DNA of 42,593 bases from Micromonospora andamanensis (GTDB taxonomy: Bacteria > Actinomycetota > Actinomycetes > Mycobacteriales > Micromonosporaceae). Shown in pieces: positions 35,205 to 42,577 of this stretch (position 1 is the first letter of the stretch; every line of letters starts with the position of its first letter). Below the pieces are notes generated by a model. The model saw only the letters and a list, made by a program, of their open reading frames with translations, had not been told where the DNA came from and did no database searches. The stretch lies in NCBI RefSeq assembly GCF_016863495.1, contig NZ_BOOZ01000054.1, positions 1 through 42,593 of the forward strand. The letters are read 5' to 3'. Made by a program: the position numbers and the translations under genes.

Positions 35205-35585
35205 ATGCTCTACACGACCTACGACCGGGTCGACGGCACACCGCGCGCCGTCGACTGGGGTAACGGAACGAGTGTTCGGCTGGTGGTCGCGGCCGACGGA
35301 CGCGGTTACACGGTGACCGACACGTACGTCCGCCCGGGTACTTCGACGCCGCTACGGTTCGACCGGCACTTCGAGTCCTGCTACTGCGTCGAGGGTGGCG
35401 GGCGGGTCGAGACGGCCGACGCCAGTTACGACATCGTACCCGGCGTCCTCTACGCGCCCGACCTGGGCGAGGAACACCGGCTGGTGGCGGGACCGGATGG
35501 CATGCGCTTGATCTGTGTGTTCAATCCGCCGCTGACCGGCACCGAGACGCACAGGTCCGATCCCGACCGGCCGTCCGGTTACTGA
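35205..35585 (+). CDS. ectoine-synthase (EctC) homologue outside an ectABC operon (126 aa)
   Basis: The cupin sequence aligns end to end with EctC proteins: WGNGTSVRLVVAADGRGYTV, HFESCYCVEGGGRVE, YDIVPGVLYAPDLGEEHRL, and LICVFNPPLTGTETH. The residues corresponding to the metal ligands of EctC are present (Glu57, Tyr83, His91), and Thr40 is also kept. EctC closes the ring of N-gamma-acetyl-diaminobutyrate to ectoine. Here ectA and ectB are absent from the window; the neighbours are a PLP enzyme upstream and a semialdehyde dehydrogenase downstream. The enzyme may therefore form or open another cyclic amidine, or salvage imported precursor; the reaction is inference. Start ATG has GAAGGGAG at good distance. 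Confidence 0.88.
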   Translation: MLYTTYDRVDGTPRAVDWGNGTSVRLVVAADGRGYTVTDTYVRPGTSTPLRFDRHFESCYCVEGGGRVETADASYDIVPGVLYAPDLGEEHRLVAGPDGMRLICVFNPPLTGTETHRSDPDRPSGY

Positions 35586-35657
35586 GTCCGGTTAGCGGTG
35601 ACACGACACATGATCGACAAGGCTGCCGCGCAGCCGACGAGAGGGAGGTCCCAACCG

Positions 35658-35810
35658 ATGTCCGGGCTGTCGTTGCCTGTCACACCCAACGGCTCACCCT
35701 ACGTCCGTTCACGCACGACGATCTCGACGGGGAACGCTGGGGGAGCGAGTACGTCCTTACCACACTCGCCCGCGAGGGTGAGTCCGAGCGGAGTGGGGCT
35801 GGATGCATGA
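35658..35810 (+). CDS. possible 50-aa protein between the EctC-like and dehydrogenase genes
   Basis: ATG 35658 follows GGGAGG with 9-base spacing, a better site than that of the next gene, and ends overlapping the dehydrogenase start region (TGA 35808-35810). The product is Ser/Thr/Gly/Pro-rich (MSGLSLPVTPNGSPYVRS...), with no recognisable domain. It may be a translational leader or chance. The other frame here reads QRLTLRPFTHDDLDGERWG, which resembles the start of GNAT acetyltransferases, so the 221-bp gap may be a decayed gene. Confidence 0.25.
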   Translation: MSGLSLPVTPNGSPYVRSRTTISTGNAGGASTSLPHSPARVSPSGVGLDA

Positions 35811-37330
35811 GTGAGCGGGGCATGGAAACGCGTGACACACCGGTGCGGATCACCCACGTCGTCGACGGCAAGCCGTGGACGGGAAAGGTGGGACGTACCG
35901 CCGACGTGCATGAACCGGCGACCGGCCGGGTGACGGGTGTGGTCGACCTCGCCGGGACGGTCGAGGTCGCCGCCGCCGTCGACGCCGCCGCGCGGGCTGC
36001 CCGGGAGTGGGGGGAGGTGTCGCTGGCCCGGCGTACCCGGGTGCTGTTCGCGTTCCGGGAGGCGGTCGTGGCGCACCGCGAAGAACTCGCGGCGGTGGTC
36101 ACCGCCGAGCATGGCAAGGTGCTCTCGGACGCGGCGGGGGAGGTGCAGCGGGGCCTGGAGGTTGTCGAGTTCGCGTGCGGGCTGGGGCACCTGCTCAAGG
36201 GTTCGCACAGCGAGAACGTCTCCACCGACGTCGACGTGCACTCGATCCGCCAGCCGTTGGGGGTGACAGCGGTGATCGCTCCGTTCAACTTCCCGGTCAT
36301 GGTGCCGCTGTGGTTCGTGCCAGTCGCGATCGCCTGTGGCAACGCGGTGGTGCTCAAACCCAGCGAGAAGGTCCCGTCGGCGGCGAACCTGTTGGCGCGC
36401 CTGTGGTCCGACGCGGGCCTTCCCGACGGGGTGTTCACGGTCTTGCATGGCGACCGGGAGGCTGTAGACGGGCTGCTCGATCACCCCGGGGTGGCGTCGG
36501 TGTCGTTCGTTGGTTCCACCCCCGTCGCCCGTTACGTCTACGGCCGGGCCACCGCCGCCGGCAAGCGGGTGCAGGCACTCGGCGGCGCGAAGAACCACAT
36601 GGTGGTCCTGCCGGACGCCGACCTCGACGCCGCCGCCGACGCGGCCGTCTCCGCCGGGTTCGGCTCGGCGGGACAGCGTTGCATGGCGATCTCGGTGGTC
36701 GTCGCGGTCGACCCGGTCGGCGACGACCTCGTCGAGCGTATCCGCGACCGTATGGCGGGCATCCGCACCGGGGACGGACGCCGGGGCTGTGACATGGGGC
36801 CGCTGGTGACCCGCGAGCACCGCGACCGCGTTGCGGGCTATGTCGCCGCCGGTGTGGCGGCGGGCGCGACGCTGGTCGTCGACGGCCGCGACGTCGTCCC
36901 GGATGGCTCCGCCGGCGGGTTCTGGCTTGGTCCGACGCTGTTCGACCACGTCACTCCCGACATGCCGGTGTACGCGGATGAGATCTTCGGCCCGGTCCTG
37001 TCCGTGGTGCGCGTGGCCTCCTACGACGAGGCGTTGGCGCTGGTCGAGGCGGGCGAGTACGGCAACGGCGCGGCTGTGTTCACCAACGACGGCGGTGCAG
37101 CGCGGCGGTTCGCGCGGGACGTGCAGGTCGGCATGGTCGGCGTGAACGTGCCGGTGCCGGTGCCGGTGCCGTACTACTCGTTCGGCGGTTGGAAGGCGTC
37201 GCTGTTCGGCGACTCGCACGCCCACGGAGTGGAGGGTGTGCACTTCTTCACGCGAGGCAAGGTCGTGACGACCCGCTGGGTGCAGCCGTCACACGGCGGG
37301 GTGAGCCTGGGCTTCCCGACGCCGACCTAA
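35807..37330 (+). CDS. mmsA: CoA-acylating methylmalonate-semialdehyde dehydrogenase (507 aa)
   Basis: Aldehyde dehydrogenase fold of the MmsA/IolA type. Landmarks: APFNFPVMVPLWFVPVAIAC (NAD-binding entry), KPSEKVPSAANLLARLW, SFVGSTPVARYVY, ALGGAKNHMVVLPDADLD, catalytic Cys292 in FGSAGQRCMAIS, IFGPVLSVVR and NVPVPVPVPYYSFGGWKASLFGD with GVHFFTRGKVVTTRW. The MmsA family converts methylmalonate or malonate semialdehyde, with CoA and NAD, to propionyl- or acetyl-CoA; the motif NVPVPVP with FGGWK is specific to it. It is the last gene of the divergent operon (PLP enzyme, EctC-like, dehydrogenase) and could oxidise a semialdehyde made by the PLP enzyme, which is inference. An alternative start is ATG 35822. 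Confidence 0.9.
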   Translation: MSERGMETRDTPVRITHVVDGKPWTGKVGRTADVHEPATGRVTGVVDLAGTVEVAAAVDAAARAAREWGEVSLARRTRVLFAFREAVVAHREELAAVVTAEHGKVLSDAAGEVQRGLEVVEFACGLGHLLKGSHSENVSTDVDVHSIRQPLGVTAVIAPFNFPVMVPLWFVPVAIACGNAVVLKPSEKVPSAANLLARLWSDAGLPDGVFTVLHGDREAVDGLLDHPGVASVSFVGSTPVARYVYGRATAAGKRVQALGGAKNHMVVLPDADLDAAADAAVSAGFGSAGQRCMAISVVVAVDPVGDDLVERIRDRMAGIRTGDGRRGCDMGPLVTREHRDRVAGYVAAGVAAGATLVVDGRDVVPDGSAGGFWLGPTLFDHVTPDMPVYADEIFGPVLSVVRVASYDEALALVEAGEYGNGAAVFTNDGGAARRFARDVQVGMVGVNVPVPVPVPYYSFGGWKASLFGDSHAHGVEGVHFFTRGKVVTTRWVQPSHGGVSLGFPTPT

Positions 37331-37657
37331 CGAGATGGGCGTCGTCTACCGGTCCGGTACCAGCGAGTCGCTCACCCGGATTCGGGACTGCGTAGATCTC
37401 GGTTCAGTCTCGCATTCGGTGATGACCGAGGGCGTCGATGTCATTGTGTGCAAGATCTGGGACCTTACGAGAATGGTGTCCTGGCCACGCCGCACAGGCG
37501 AGTGGTCTATCCACGGGCAGGAGCGACTTTCATACGACCGGTTGCCGGTCAGGGCACGACGGGCGTCCAGGGCACATATGGCTACTCAATGTCGTAGTCG
37601 TCGTAGTCGTACCGGTCCGGCGGCTCGTTGCGGTCTGCGACTTCCTGTGCCCGGATC
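37331..37657. other. gap with no recognisable gene
   Basis: Short shadow frames only. On the minus strand a tail frame (to about 37582) reads EIRAQEVADRNEPPDRYDYD and may be the frameshifted continuation of the small ORF at 37658-37756. Confidence 0.4.
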
Positions 37658-37756
37658 TCAAGGCCACTGGTCGCATTCCGGGGAGTCAGGGTCGCGGCAG
37701 GCGGCCACGCTGATGCGGTCGGCCGTCTCGTGGTCCATTCGTTGTGATCGGGCCAT
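37658..37756 (-). CDS. possible small protein (32 aa, perhaps frameshifted)
   Basis: ATG 37756 on the minus strand has the strong Shine-Dalgarno GGAGGAACCGTC directly upstream. The product is MARSQRMDHETADRISVAAC RDPDSPECDQWP. A one-base shift near the stop would join it to EIRAQEVADRNEPPDRYDYDDYDIE, giving an acidic protein of about 57 residues with consistent composition. It lies 51 bp downstream of the beta-propeller gene in the same direction. No known family. Confidence 0.3.
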   Translation of the reverse strand: MARSQRMDHETADRISVAACRDPDSPECDQWP

Positions 37757-37807
37757 GACGGTTCCTCCGTCGGCGTGGGCAGTGTTCGTCGTGTTTGTTG
37801 TGGTGGG

Positions 37808-39223
37808 TCACGGTGCCGAACGTCTGCGCCGACGTAGCATCCAGCCAAGTACGGTCAGTGGTCCCAGCACGATCACTGTGATGGTGACGGTCACCCCGTA
37901 CAGCCACGGCGCGGCCGGGAACGCGGTCGGCTTGGGTGATGGGCCGCCGAACCGGTCGTTGGTGACCAAGTCGTGGGCGACGTCCATGTCCCAGATGTCG
38001 GTCGGGGTTTCGATCAGTCTGGTCTGGCCGCCGCCCGGATGCAGGGCGAGCAGCTCAACGCTGCCCACCTCCCGGTATGACGTCAGGTCCTGGCCGTCGT
38101 CTGCCGTCGCCTCGTCGTAGTTGGGATCCACTTCCACGAGGTATCGCAGGACCACGGCGTCGCCGTTGCGTTGCCAGCCCACGATCCGCACCGCCGCGCA
38201 GGCCACATCATCGAACCCGCTCGTCGACGGGGCGAGTGGACGCGCCGCCCCGGTCACCGGGTCGAGCCACCCGAGGCGCCAGCGCCGCTGGTTGCGTTCG
38301 GCGTCAGTACACCGGTTCTCACAGCCGTCATAGGTGTACGCCGCGATGCCGTCACCGGCAGGGCTCCACGCCCCGGCACCGGCCAGCCGTCCCCGCGGAC
38401 CGAGGTCCGCCAGCACCCGGCTGGCGCCGCTCGCAGTGTCCACCACGATCAGCGACCGGTCGACCTGCACGGCGACCTGCCGACTGTCGGGTGAGAATGC
38501 CAGCAACGTCGCCCGGCGGATTGTGCCGTCGGCTTGGAGCAGGCTACGGGTCTGGCCGCTGGCCCGATCAAGCAGCCAGAGCCCAACGGACGAGGTCGAG
38601 TCCCGTAGGAGCACCACCTGGGTACCGTCGGAGCTCCAGGCGACCGGCTGCCCGGCCGGTAGGCCGGTGTACCGGCGCACCGCACCGCTCGTCAGGTCCA
38701 CGATCGTGATCTCGGAGTTGTTGCCGCTGCTGAGACGGGCGTCGAGGGAGGTGTCGCCCGCGACGTAGCGGCCGTCCGGCGACAGCACCACATCCTGCGC
38801 GGACTGCATATAGGCACGCCCGTACCGCAGCGTCCGGTACGAGCCGTCCCGACCCACCACGGCGATCTTGCTGCCGAACGCACCCGGCATGTCGATGGTG
38901 CCCGTGCCGCCGCCACTGAACAGCAAGGAAGCTGGCCCGTTCGGGGACTGCTGGACGGTGCCCTGCCAGGCGTGCGGGTTGTACAGCCGGGCAGGCACCA
39001 TCGCGTTCGACACCGCAACCTGCAGCGCCGGCTCCGGCGTCCGCACGAGCACGGTGACCCCCACCTGTACCGCCGCGACGATCGCCAGCACGAGCGCGGC
39101 CACCCCAATGGCCAGGCGCCGGCGGTGCCGGCGCTGGCCGGCCTGCCACAGGTCGGCTGGCACGCGGGCCGTTGGCATCTCCTCCGACGCCTCGGCCAGG
39201 GCCTGGCGCAGCACGTCCGTCAT
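37808..39223 (-). CDS. two-TM membrane protein with beta-propeller domain, partner of SigE-family factor (471 aa)
   Basis: ATG 39223 shares a base with the stop of the sigma gene (TAATG). The N-terminus (1-35) is cytoplasmic with LRQALAEASEEMPTARVPAD and LWQAGQRRHRRR; first TM about 37-58 (LAIGVAALVLAIVAAVQVGV). Residues about 90-430 form a TolB/WD40-like propeller: repeats SPDGRYVAGDTSL, WSSDGTQVVLLRDST, FSPDSRQVAVQVDRS, WSPAGDGIAAYTYDG. A second TM near the C-terminus (about 442-464, WLYGVTVTITVIVLGPLTVL) is followed by Arg-rich residues. Coupling to a sigma factor suggests a sensor or anti-sigma role with the propeller outside, which is inference. No zinc anti-sigma motif. Confidence 0.82.
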   Translation of the reverse strand: MTDVLRQALAEASEEMPTARVPADLWQAGQRRHRRRLAIGVAALVLAIVAAVQVGVTVLVRTPEPALQVAVSNAMVPARLYNPHAWQGTVQQSPNGPASLLFSGGGTGTIDMPGAFGSKIAVVGRDGSYRTLRYGRAYMQSAQDVVLSPDGRYVAGDTSLDARLSSGNNSEITIVDLTSGAVRRYTGLPAGQPVAWSSDGTQVVLLRDSTSSVGLWLLDRASGQTRSLLQADGTIRRATLLAFSPDSRQVAVQVDRSLIVVDTASGASRVLADLGPRGRLAGAGAWSPAGDGIAAYTYDGCENRCTDAERNQRRWRLGWLDPVTGAARPLAPSTSGFDDVACAAVRIVGWQRNGDAVVLRYLVEVDPNYDEATADDGQDLTSYREVGSVELLALHPGGGQTRLIETPTDIWDMDVAHDLVTNDRFGGPSPKPTAFPAAPWLYGVTVTITVIVLGPLTVLGWMLRRRRRSAP

Positions 39224-39756
39224 TACGGCACCTCCGAGACAGAGCCGACCGGTTCGGGTAGGTCAGCAGCGATGGCGAGGTCTGGGGCAATCACCCGGAG
39301 CCGCGCCAGGGCATCGCGGGTCTGGCTCTTGACCGTGCCGACGCGACAGCCGAGGACCTCGGCCGTCTGTACCTCTGTCAGATCCTCGAAGTAGCGCAGC
39401 ACGAGCACCGCCCGCTGGCGGGGGGGCAGTCGGGCCAGCGCAGCCCGCACCACCACGCCGCGAGCGACCGCCGGGGCCGGGTCCGCCATCACGCGTTGCG
39501 GCAGATTCGCGGTTGGAAAGGGCTGGGGTAGCCGACGACGCCGGTCCGAAATATACCGGTGGTACAGCGTCTTTCGTACGTAGGCGTCGGGGTCACCGTT
39601 GCGCACGAGCCGAGGCCACCGGCCGACGACGCTCAACAGCGCCTCCTGCACCAGGTCCTCCGCCGCGTGCTGATCGCCGGTGAGCAGGTACGCGATCCGC
39701 GACAGCGCCACCGTACGTCCCCGCACGTACGCCAGGAATGATTCCTCAGCATCCAC
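39223..39756 (-). CDS. SigE-family RNA polymerase sigma factor (177 aa)
   Basis: GTG 39756 with GGAGG 7 bases upstream. Region 2: ESFLAYVRGRTVALSRIAYL, LTGDQHAAEDLVQEALLSVV, DPDAYVRKTLYHRYISDRRR. Region 4: LARLPPRQRAVLVLRYFEDL and EVQTAEVLGCRVGTVKSQTR. It resembles the factor at 18131 in layout and motifs (LLTGD, VLVLRYFEDL, GTVKSQ), so the two are paralogues. It forms a two-gene operon with the propeller membrane protein. A palindrome CGTAAccTTACG lies about 87 bases upstream. Confidence 0.9.
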   Translation of the reverse strand: MDAEESFLAYVRGRTVALSRIAYLLTGDQHAAEDLVQEALLSVVGRWPRLVRNGDPDAYVRKTLYHRYISDRRRRLPQPFPTANLPQRVMADPAPAVARGVVVRAALARLPPRQRAVLVLRYFEDLTEVQTAEVLGCRVGTVKSQTRDALARLRVIAPDLAIAADLPEPVGSVSEVP

Positions 39757-39842
39757 TGCTACCTCCTACACCCCTTACACGCTCACCGGCCCGGCCATGG
39801 AGGGGTGCCGGCGGCAAATATCAACCCCGGCCGGGTAGGGGA

Positions 39843-39854
39843 CGTAACCTTACG
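39843..39854. promoter_or_regulatory. palindrome upstream of the sigma operon
   Basis: CGTAA (39843-39847), CC, TTACG (39850-39854): a perfect 5-bp inverted repeat in a very GC-rich area, 87 bases before the sigma start. It could be part of an autoregulated promoter or an operator. Confidence 0.3.
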
Positions 39855-39927
39855 CAGAGCCCCATGTGTCAAAGTCCGCCTGCGGTGAGGGGTGGCGGGT
39901 CCCGGCGCGTCGGTGATCGATAGATGG

Positions 39928-40875
39928 CGAGGTCTCCGGTAGATGGTTCATCGACGAAGGAGACCATCAGCACGGAGACCTCGTGGCCACTGTAGCGGTG
40001 ACGAGGCGGCATGACCTGACCGACACCGAGTGGGCGGCGCTGGAGCCAGTGCTGCCCGCGGGGCGTCGGCCGGGGCGGCCGTCGACATGGACGAAGCGAC
40101 AGCTCATTGATGGGATCCGGTGGCGGACTCGGGTCGGTGCTCCGTGGCGGGACGTGCCGGAGTGCTACGGGTCCTGGTCAGCGGCGTACGCGCTGTTCCG
40201 CCGCTGGCAGCGTGATGGGACCTGGGCGAAGATCCTGACCGTGCTGCAGGCCCTCGCGGACGCGGCCGGACGTATCACCTGGGACGTGTCAGTGGACTCG
40301 TCGGTCGCCCGGGCGCATCAGCACGCTGCTGGGGCGCGTAAAAGGGGGATCTGCAGGCCGAACGGCCGGGCGGGGTCGCGGTCGAGCCGACCGATCACGC
40401 GTTGGGGCGGTCGCGGGGTGGGTTGACCACGAAGCTGCACGTGGCCTGCGAGCAGGGGAAGAAGCCGCTGTCGATCGTGTTGACCGCCGGGCATCGCGGG
40501 GACAGCCCGCAGTTCGCCGCGGTACTCGACGGCATCCGGGTGCCCCGCCTCGGGCCCGGTCGGCCCCGCACCCGCCCGGACCGAGTCTTGGCAGACAAGG
40601 CGTACACGTCCCGGGCCAACCGCCGCTACCTACGTCGACGCGGGATCGCCGCGACCATCCCGTCCAAGACCGACCAGGACGCCAACCGGCGCAAACTCGG
40701 ATCGAAGGGCGGCCGGCCCCCGGCCTCCGATCCGCGGCGGTACAAGCAGCGGCACGCCGTGGAATGTGGCATCAACCGCCTCAAGCGCAACCGGGCTGTC
40801 GCGACCCGGTTCGACAAGCTCGCCGTCCGATACGAAGCCACCGTTCACATCGCTGCGATCAACGAATGGCTGTGA
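39928..40875 (+). mobile_element. IS5-family (IS427-like) element, 3' end unclear
   Basis: Contains a two-frame transposase. Upstream is an 11-bp inverted repeat CGAGGTCTCCG (39928-39938) and CGGAGACCTCG (39973-39983) that folds the leader and overlaps the GTG start; this may limit translation of read-through RNA, as in other IS elements. A matching right terminal repeat is not visible after the stop at 40875, where the next gene's body starts in the same frame, so the right end may have been lost or lie very close to the stop. Confidence 0.6.
39983..40875 (+). CDS. IS5-family transposase, two frames joined by -1 shift
   Basis: Frame one (GTG 39983 to TGA near 40426) gives RRHDLTDTEWAALEPVLPAG, LIDGIRWRTRVGAPWRDVPE and the first catalytic Asp in WDVSVDSSVARAHQHAAGAR. 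Frame two (to 40875) gives LGRSRGGLTTKLHVACEQGK, the second Asp in VLADKAYTSRANRRYL and the Glu in HAVECGINRLKRNRAVATRF. The frames differ by -1 and meet at an A4G5 run at 40340-40348. After the shift the protein reads KGDLQAEPPGG-like sequence (here KGDLQAERPGGVAVEPTDHA), as in complete IS427-type transposases. So translation by -1 frameshifting is likely, as known for this group, and the gene may be functional. Confidence 0.85.
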
Positions 40876-41118
40876 CCGACTTCGACCCTCGCTATCACCC
40901 TTGCCGCGATCCTCACCCCGACCACGCTCGGTTACGCCGGGCTGTGCTGGATCAAGCCGGTCACACGCTGCCGGCGGTGTGCCGGCACCGGCCGCACCAC
41001 TACCCGCGTGCTGCGCCGGCCGCGCGCGTGCCGCCGCTGCGACCACGGCTACCGGCTACGCGCCGGCCGGTGGATCTACAACCAGCTCTCCCGCCGGCAC
41101 CGCGAAGCCACCCACTGA
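40876..41118 (+). pseudogene. small membrane/zinc-ribbon protein of an integrative element, start lost
   Basis: Directly after the transposase stop, in the same frame, 80 codons read TSTLAITLAAILTPTTLGYA GLCWIKP (one TM helix) and then RCRRCAGTG, CRRCDHGYRLRAGRW and IYNQLSRRHREATH. Two CxxC pairs make a zinc ribbon. Similar short proteins belong to actinomycete integrative conjugative elements of pSAM2 type. There is no ATG, GTG or TTG in frame between the transposase stop and the TM helix, so the original start has been cut away, presumably by the IS insertion. Confidence 0.6.
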
Positions 41119-41135
41119 CTTCGGAGGGATCGACC

Positions 41136-41627
41136 ATGCCCACCAAGACCAACACCGGGGCCACGGTCGCCGGCACGGCGGTCCGCTTCACCAACGCCCA
41201 AAGCGCCGCGCTGATCGTCTGCACACCCGTCCGGATCACGCCAGGCGTGCTGGCGCACCGCTCGTCCCGCACGGTCCTCGGCACCGCCGAGGGCAACCCG
41301 ACCGGCGGCGGGCGGCTGGTATTCACCGCCGACCGGAGTTGGGCCACCACCCCGGTCTGCCGGGCCGACCCGGCCCCGGCCGACCCGCACGCCGGGCGCG
41401 GCTGGTGCGAGGTCTCCGCCGGATGGGCCGAACACCTGGGCGCGCTGGCGTGCCCGACCTGTTTCTGCCGACTGGGACCGTGGAGGGCTGATGCTGACAA
41501 TCACCAATTTGTTCTGCGGTGCCGGCGGTTCGTCGTCGGGTGCCGTGCTGGTACCGGGGGTGCGGGTGCGGATGGCCGCGAACCATTGGCGGCTCGCGGT
41601 GGAGACGCACAACACCAACCACCCTGA
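41136..41627 (+). CDS. integrative-element-associated protein, C-terminus altered by frameshift
   Basis: ATG 41136 with GGAGGG 7 bases upstream. The protein reads TKTNTGATVAGTAVRFTNAQ, AALIVCTPVRITPGVLAHRS, RTVLGTAEGNPTGGGRLVFT and GWCEVSAGWAEHLGALACPTCF, with Cys residues that may bind zinc. No catalytic motif; I have seen such proteins only as neighbours of methyltransferases in actinomycete integrative elements. After CPTCF the frame runs on to 41627, but the next frame gives LPTGTVEG and stops at 41489-41491 in a TGATG overlap with the methyltransferase start. So one base has probably been lost near 41465, and the native end was at 41491. Confidence 0.55.
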   Translation: MPTKTNTGATVAGTAVRFTNAQSAALIVCTPVRITPGVLAHRSSRTVLGTAEGNPTGGGRLVFTADRSWATTPVCRADPAPADPHAGRGWCEVSAGWAEHLGALACPTCFCRLGPWRADADNHQFVLRCRRFVVGCRAGTGGAGADGREPLAARGGDAQHQPP

Positions 41628-41779
41628 GGCCGACCACGACTGCGCGGACATCTCCCAGACCGACCCGCGTCGCTGCCCGGCAACCGACATCCTGTGGGTG
41701 TCGCCGGAGTGCACGAGCCACTCTCAGGCCAAGGGCAAGCGGCCGCGTCGAAGCGGTGGCTCGCTCATTGAAAAGTCAA
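41491..41779 (+). pseudogene. truncated C5 DNA methyltransferase
   Basis: ATG 41491 starts MLTITNLFCGAGGSSSGAVL (SAM-binding motif I, FCGAGG), then VRMAANHWRLAVETHNTNHP, DCADISQTDPRR and ILWVSPECTSHSQAKGKRP, where the Cys of SPECTSHS corresponds to the catalytic-Cys motif IV of this subfamily. About 95 residues are present; the remaining motifs (VI, VIII, target recognition, IX, X) are missing. Similarity ends near 41779 and the frame then continues as shadow sequence antisense to the VOC gene, to 41940. It is a broken gene, probably marking the right boundary of the integrative-element remnant. Confidence 0.75.
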
Positions 41780-41794
41780 TAGTGACCCAGCGTG

Positions 41795-42577
41795 TCAGCG
41801 GTCCGTTGTCACGCGGTCCAGTGCAGCAGCGGGTCGGTCGCCTGCGCCGGCTCCCGTTCGGCCGGGACCAGACCCGGCCGGCCGTAGGCAGAACTCCTTG
41901 CCGTCCGGGTCGGTCAGCTCGGCTGATCCGTCCTCGTTGACCGCGATTAGCGTCGCGCCCAGCGACATCAACCGGTCGATCTCCGTGCGCAGATCGGCGC
42001 CGACCGTGGCGAGCAGGAACCGCTGGTTGCTGCGAGCCACCTTCGGCGCGCGGGGCTGACCGCCCCACGCGACCTTCGTGCCGCCGAGCGGCGACTGTAC
42101 AGCCGTCTCCTGGTTCCAGTCCCACACCAACGGCCAGCCGAGCGCTTCGCTCCAGAACAGGCCGACGTCGCGCGTACCCACGCAGGCCACCTCACCGAAG
42201 AAGCCGCAGCCGGCCAGGTACGTGCTGGTGGGCTCAATGACGCAGAAATAGTTGCCGCCCGGATCGGCCAGGACCACATGCCCTTCATCGGGCCTCTGGC
42301 CGACGCCGACATGCTCGGCCCCGATCGCCAGCGCGGCCGCCACCGTGTCCTGCTGGTGGGCGAGGCTGGCGCTGGTCACGTGCAGGTGCAGCCGGATGGC
42401 GTGTTCGGCCGCCGGCGGGCCGGGTACGAACCGGAGGCCGACCTGGGTCGGCGAGCCGGGCAACAGCAGGCCGTCGCCATCCTCGACCGCCTCGCGGCGA
42501 AGCATCCCGCCCCAGAAGCCCGCGAGGCGCGCGGGGTCGTCGGTGTCACAGGTCAATGCCAGCAGTTGTACGGCCAT
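41795..42577 (-). CDS. VOC/glyoxalase-fold protein with two domains (260 aa)
   Basis: ATG 42577. Two beta-alpha-beta-beta-beta modules: the first from LLALTCDTDDPARLAGFWGG to GHVVLADPGGNYFCVIEP, the second from VGTRDVGLFWSEALGWPLVW to GSAELTDPDGKEFCLRP. Each ends with the DPxGxxFC motif of Glyoxalase_6-type proteins. The family includes dioxygenases, glyoxalases and binding proteins; metal ligands for a specific reaction are not evident. The C-terminus after residue about 235 is Gly/Ala-rich (GSGPGRTGAGAGDRP) and close to the junction with the truncated methyltransferase, so the last residues may be of foreign origin. Confidence 0.88.
   Translation of the reverse strand: MAVQLLALTCDTDDPARLAGFWGGMLRREAVEDGDGLLLPGSPTQVGLRFVPGPPAAEHAIRLHLHVTSASLAHQQDTVAAALAIGAEHVGVGQRPDEGHVVLADPGGNYFCVIEPTSTYLAGCGFFGEVACVGTRDVGLFWSEALGWPLVWDWNQETAVQSPLGGTKVAWGGQPRAPKVARSNQRFLLATVGADLRTEIDRLMSLGATLIAVNEDGSAELTDPDGKEFCLRPAGSGPGRTGAGAGDRPAAALDRVTTDR

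Noticed and set aside
34003..35241. 412-codon minus-strand frame opposite the PLP enzyme
   Set aside because: Shadow of a gene with complete fold-type-I motifs on the plus strand.
35690..35806. GNAT-like start RLTLRPFTHDDLD in frame with the dehydrogenase
   Set aside because: Only about 12 residues fit and the frame then departs; kept as a possible decayed scrap, not a gene.
37595..37620. GTCGTAGTCGTCGTAGTCGTA-type short repeats
   Set aside because: Low copy and explained by an Asp-Tyr rich tail on the minus strand; not a CRISPR or satellite.
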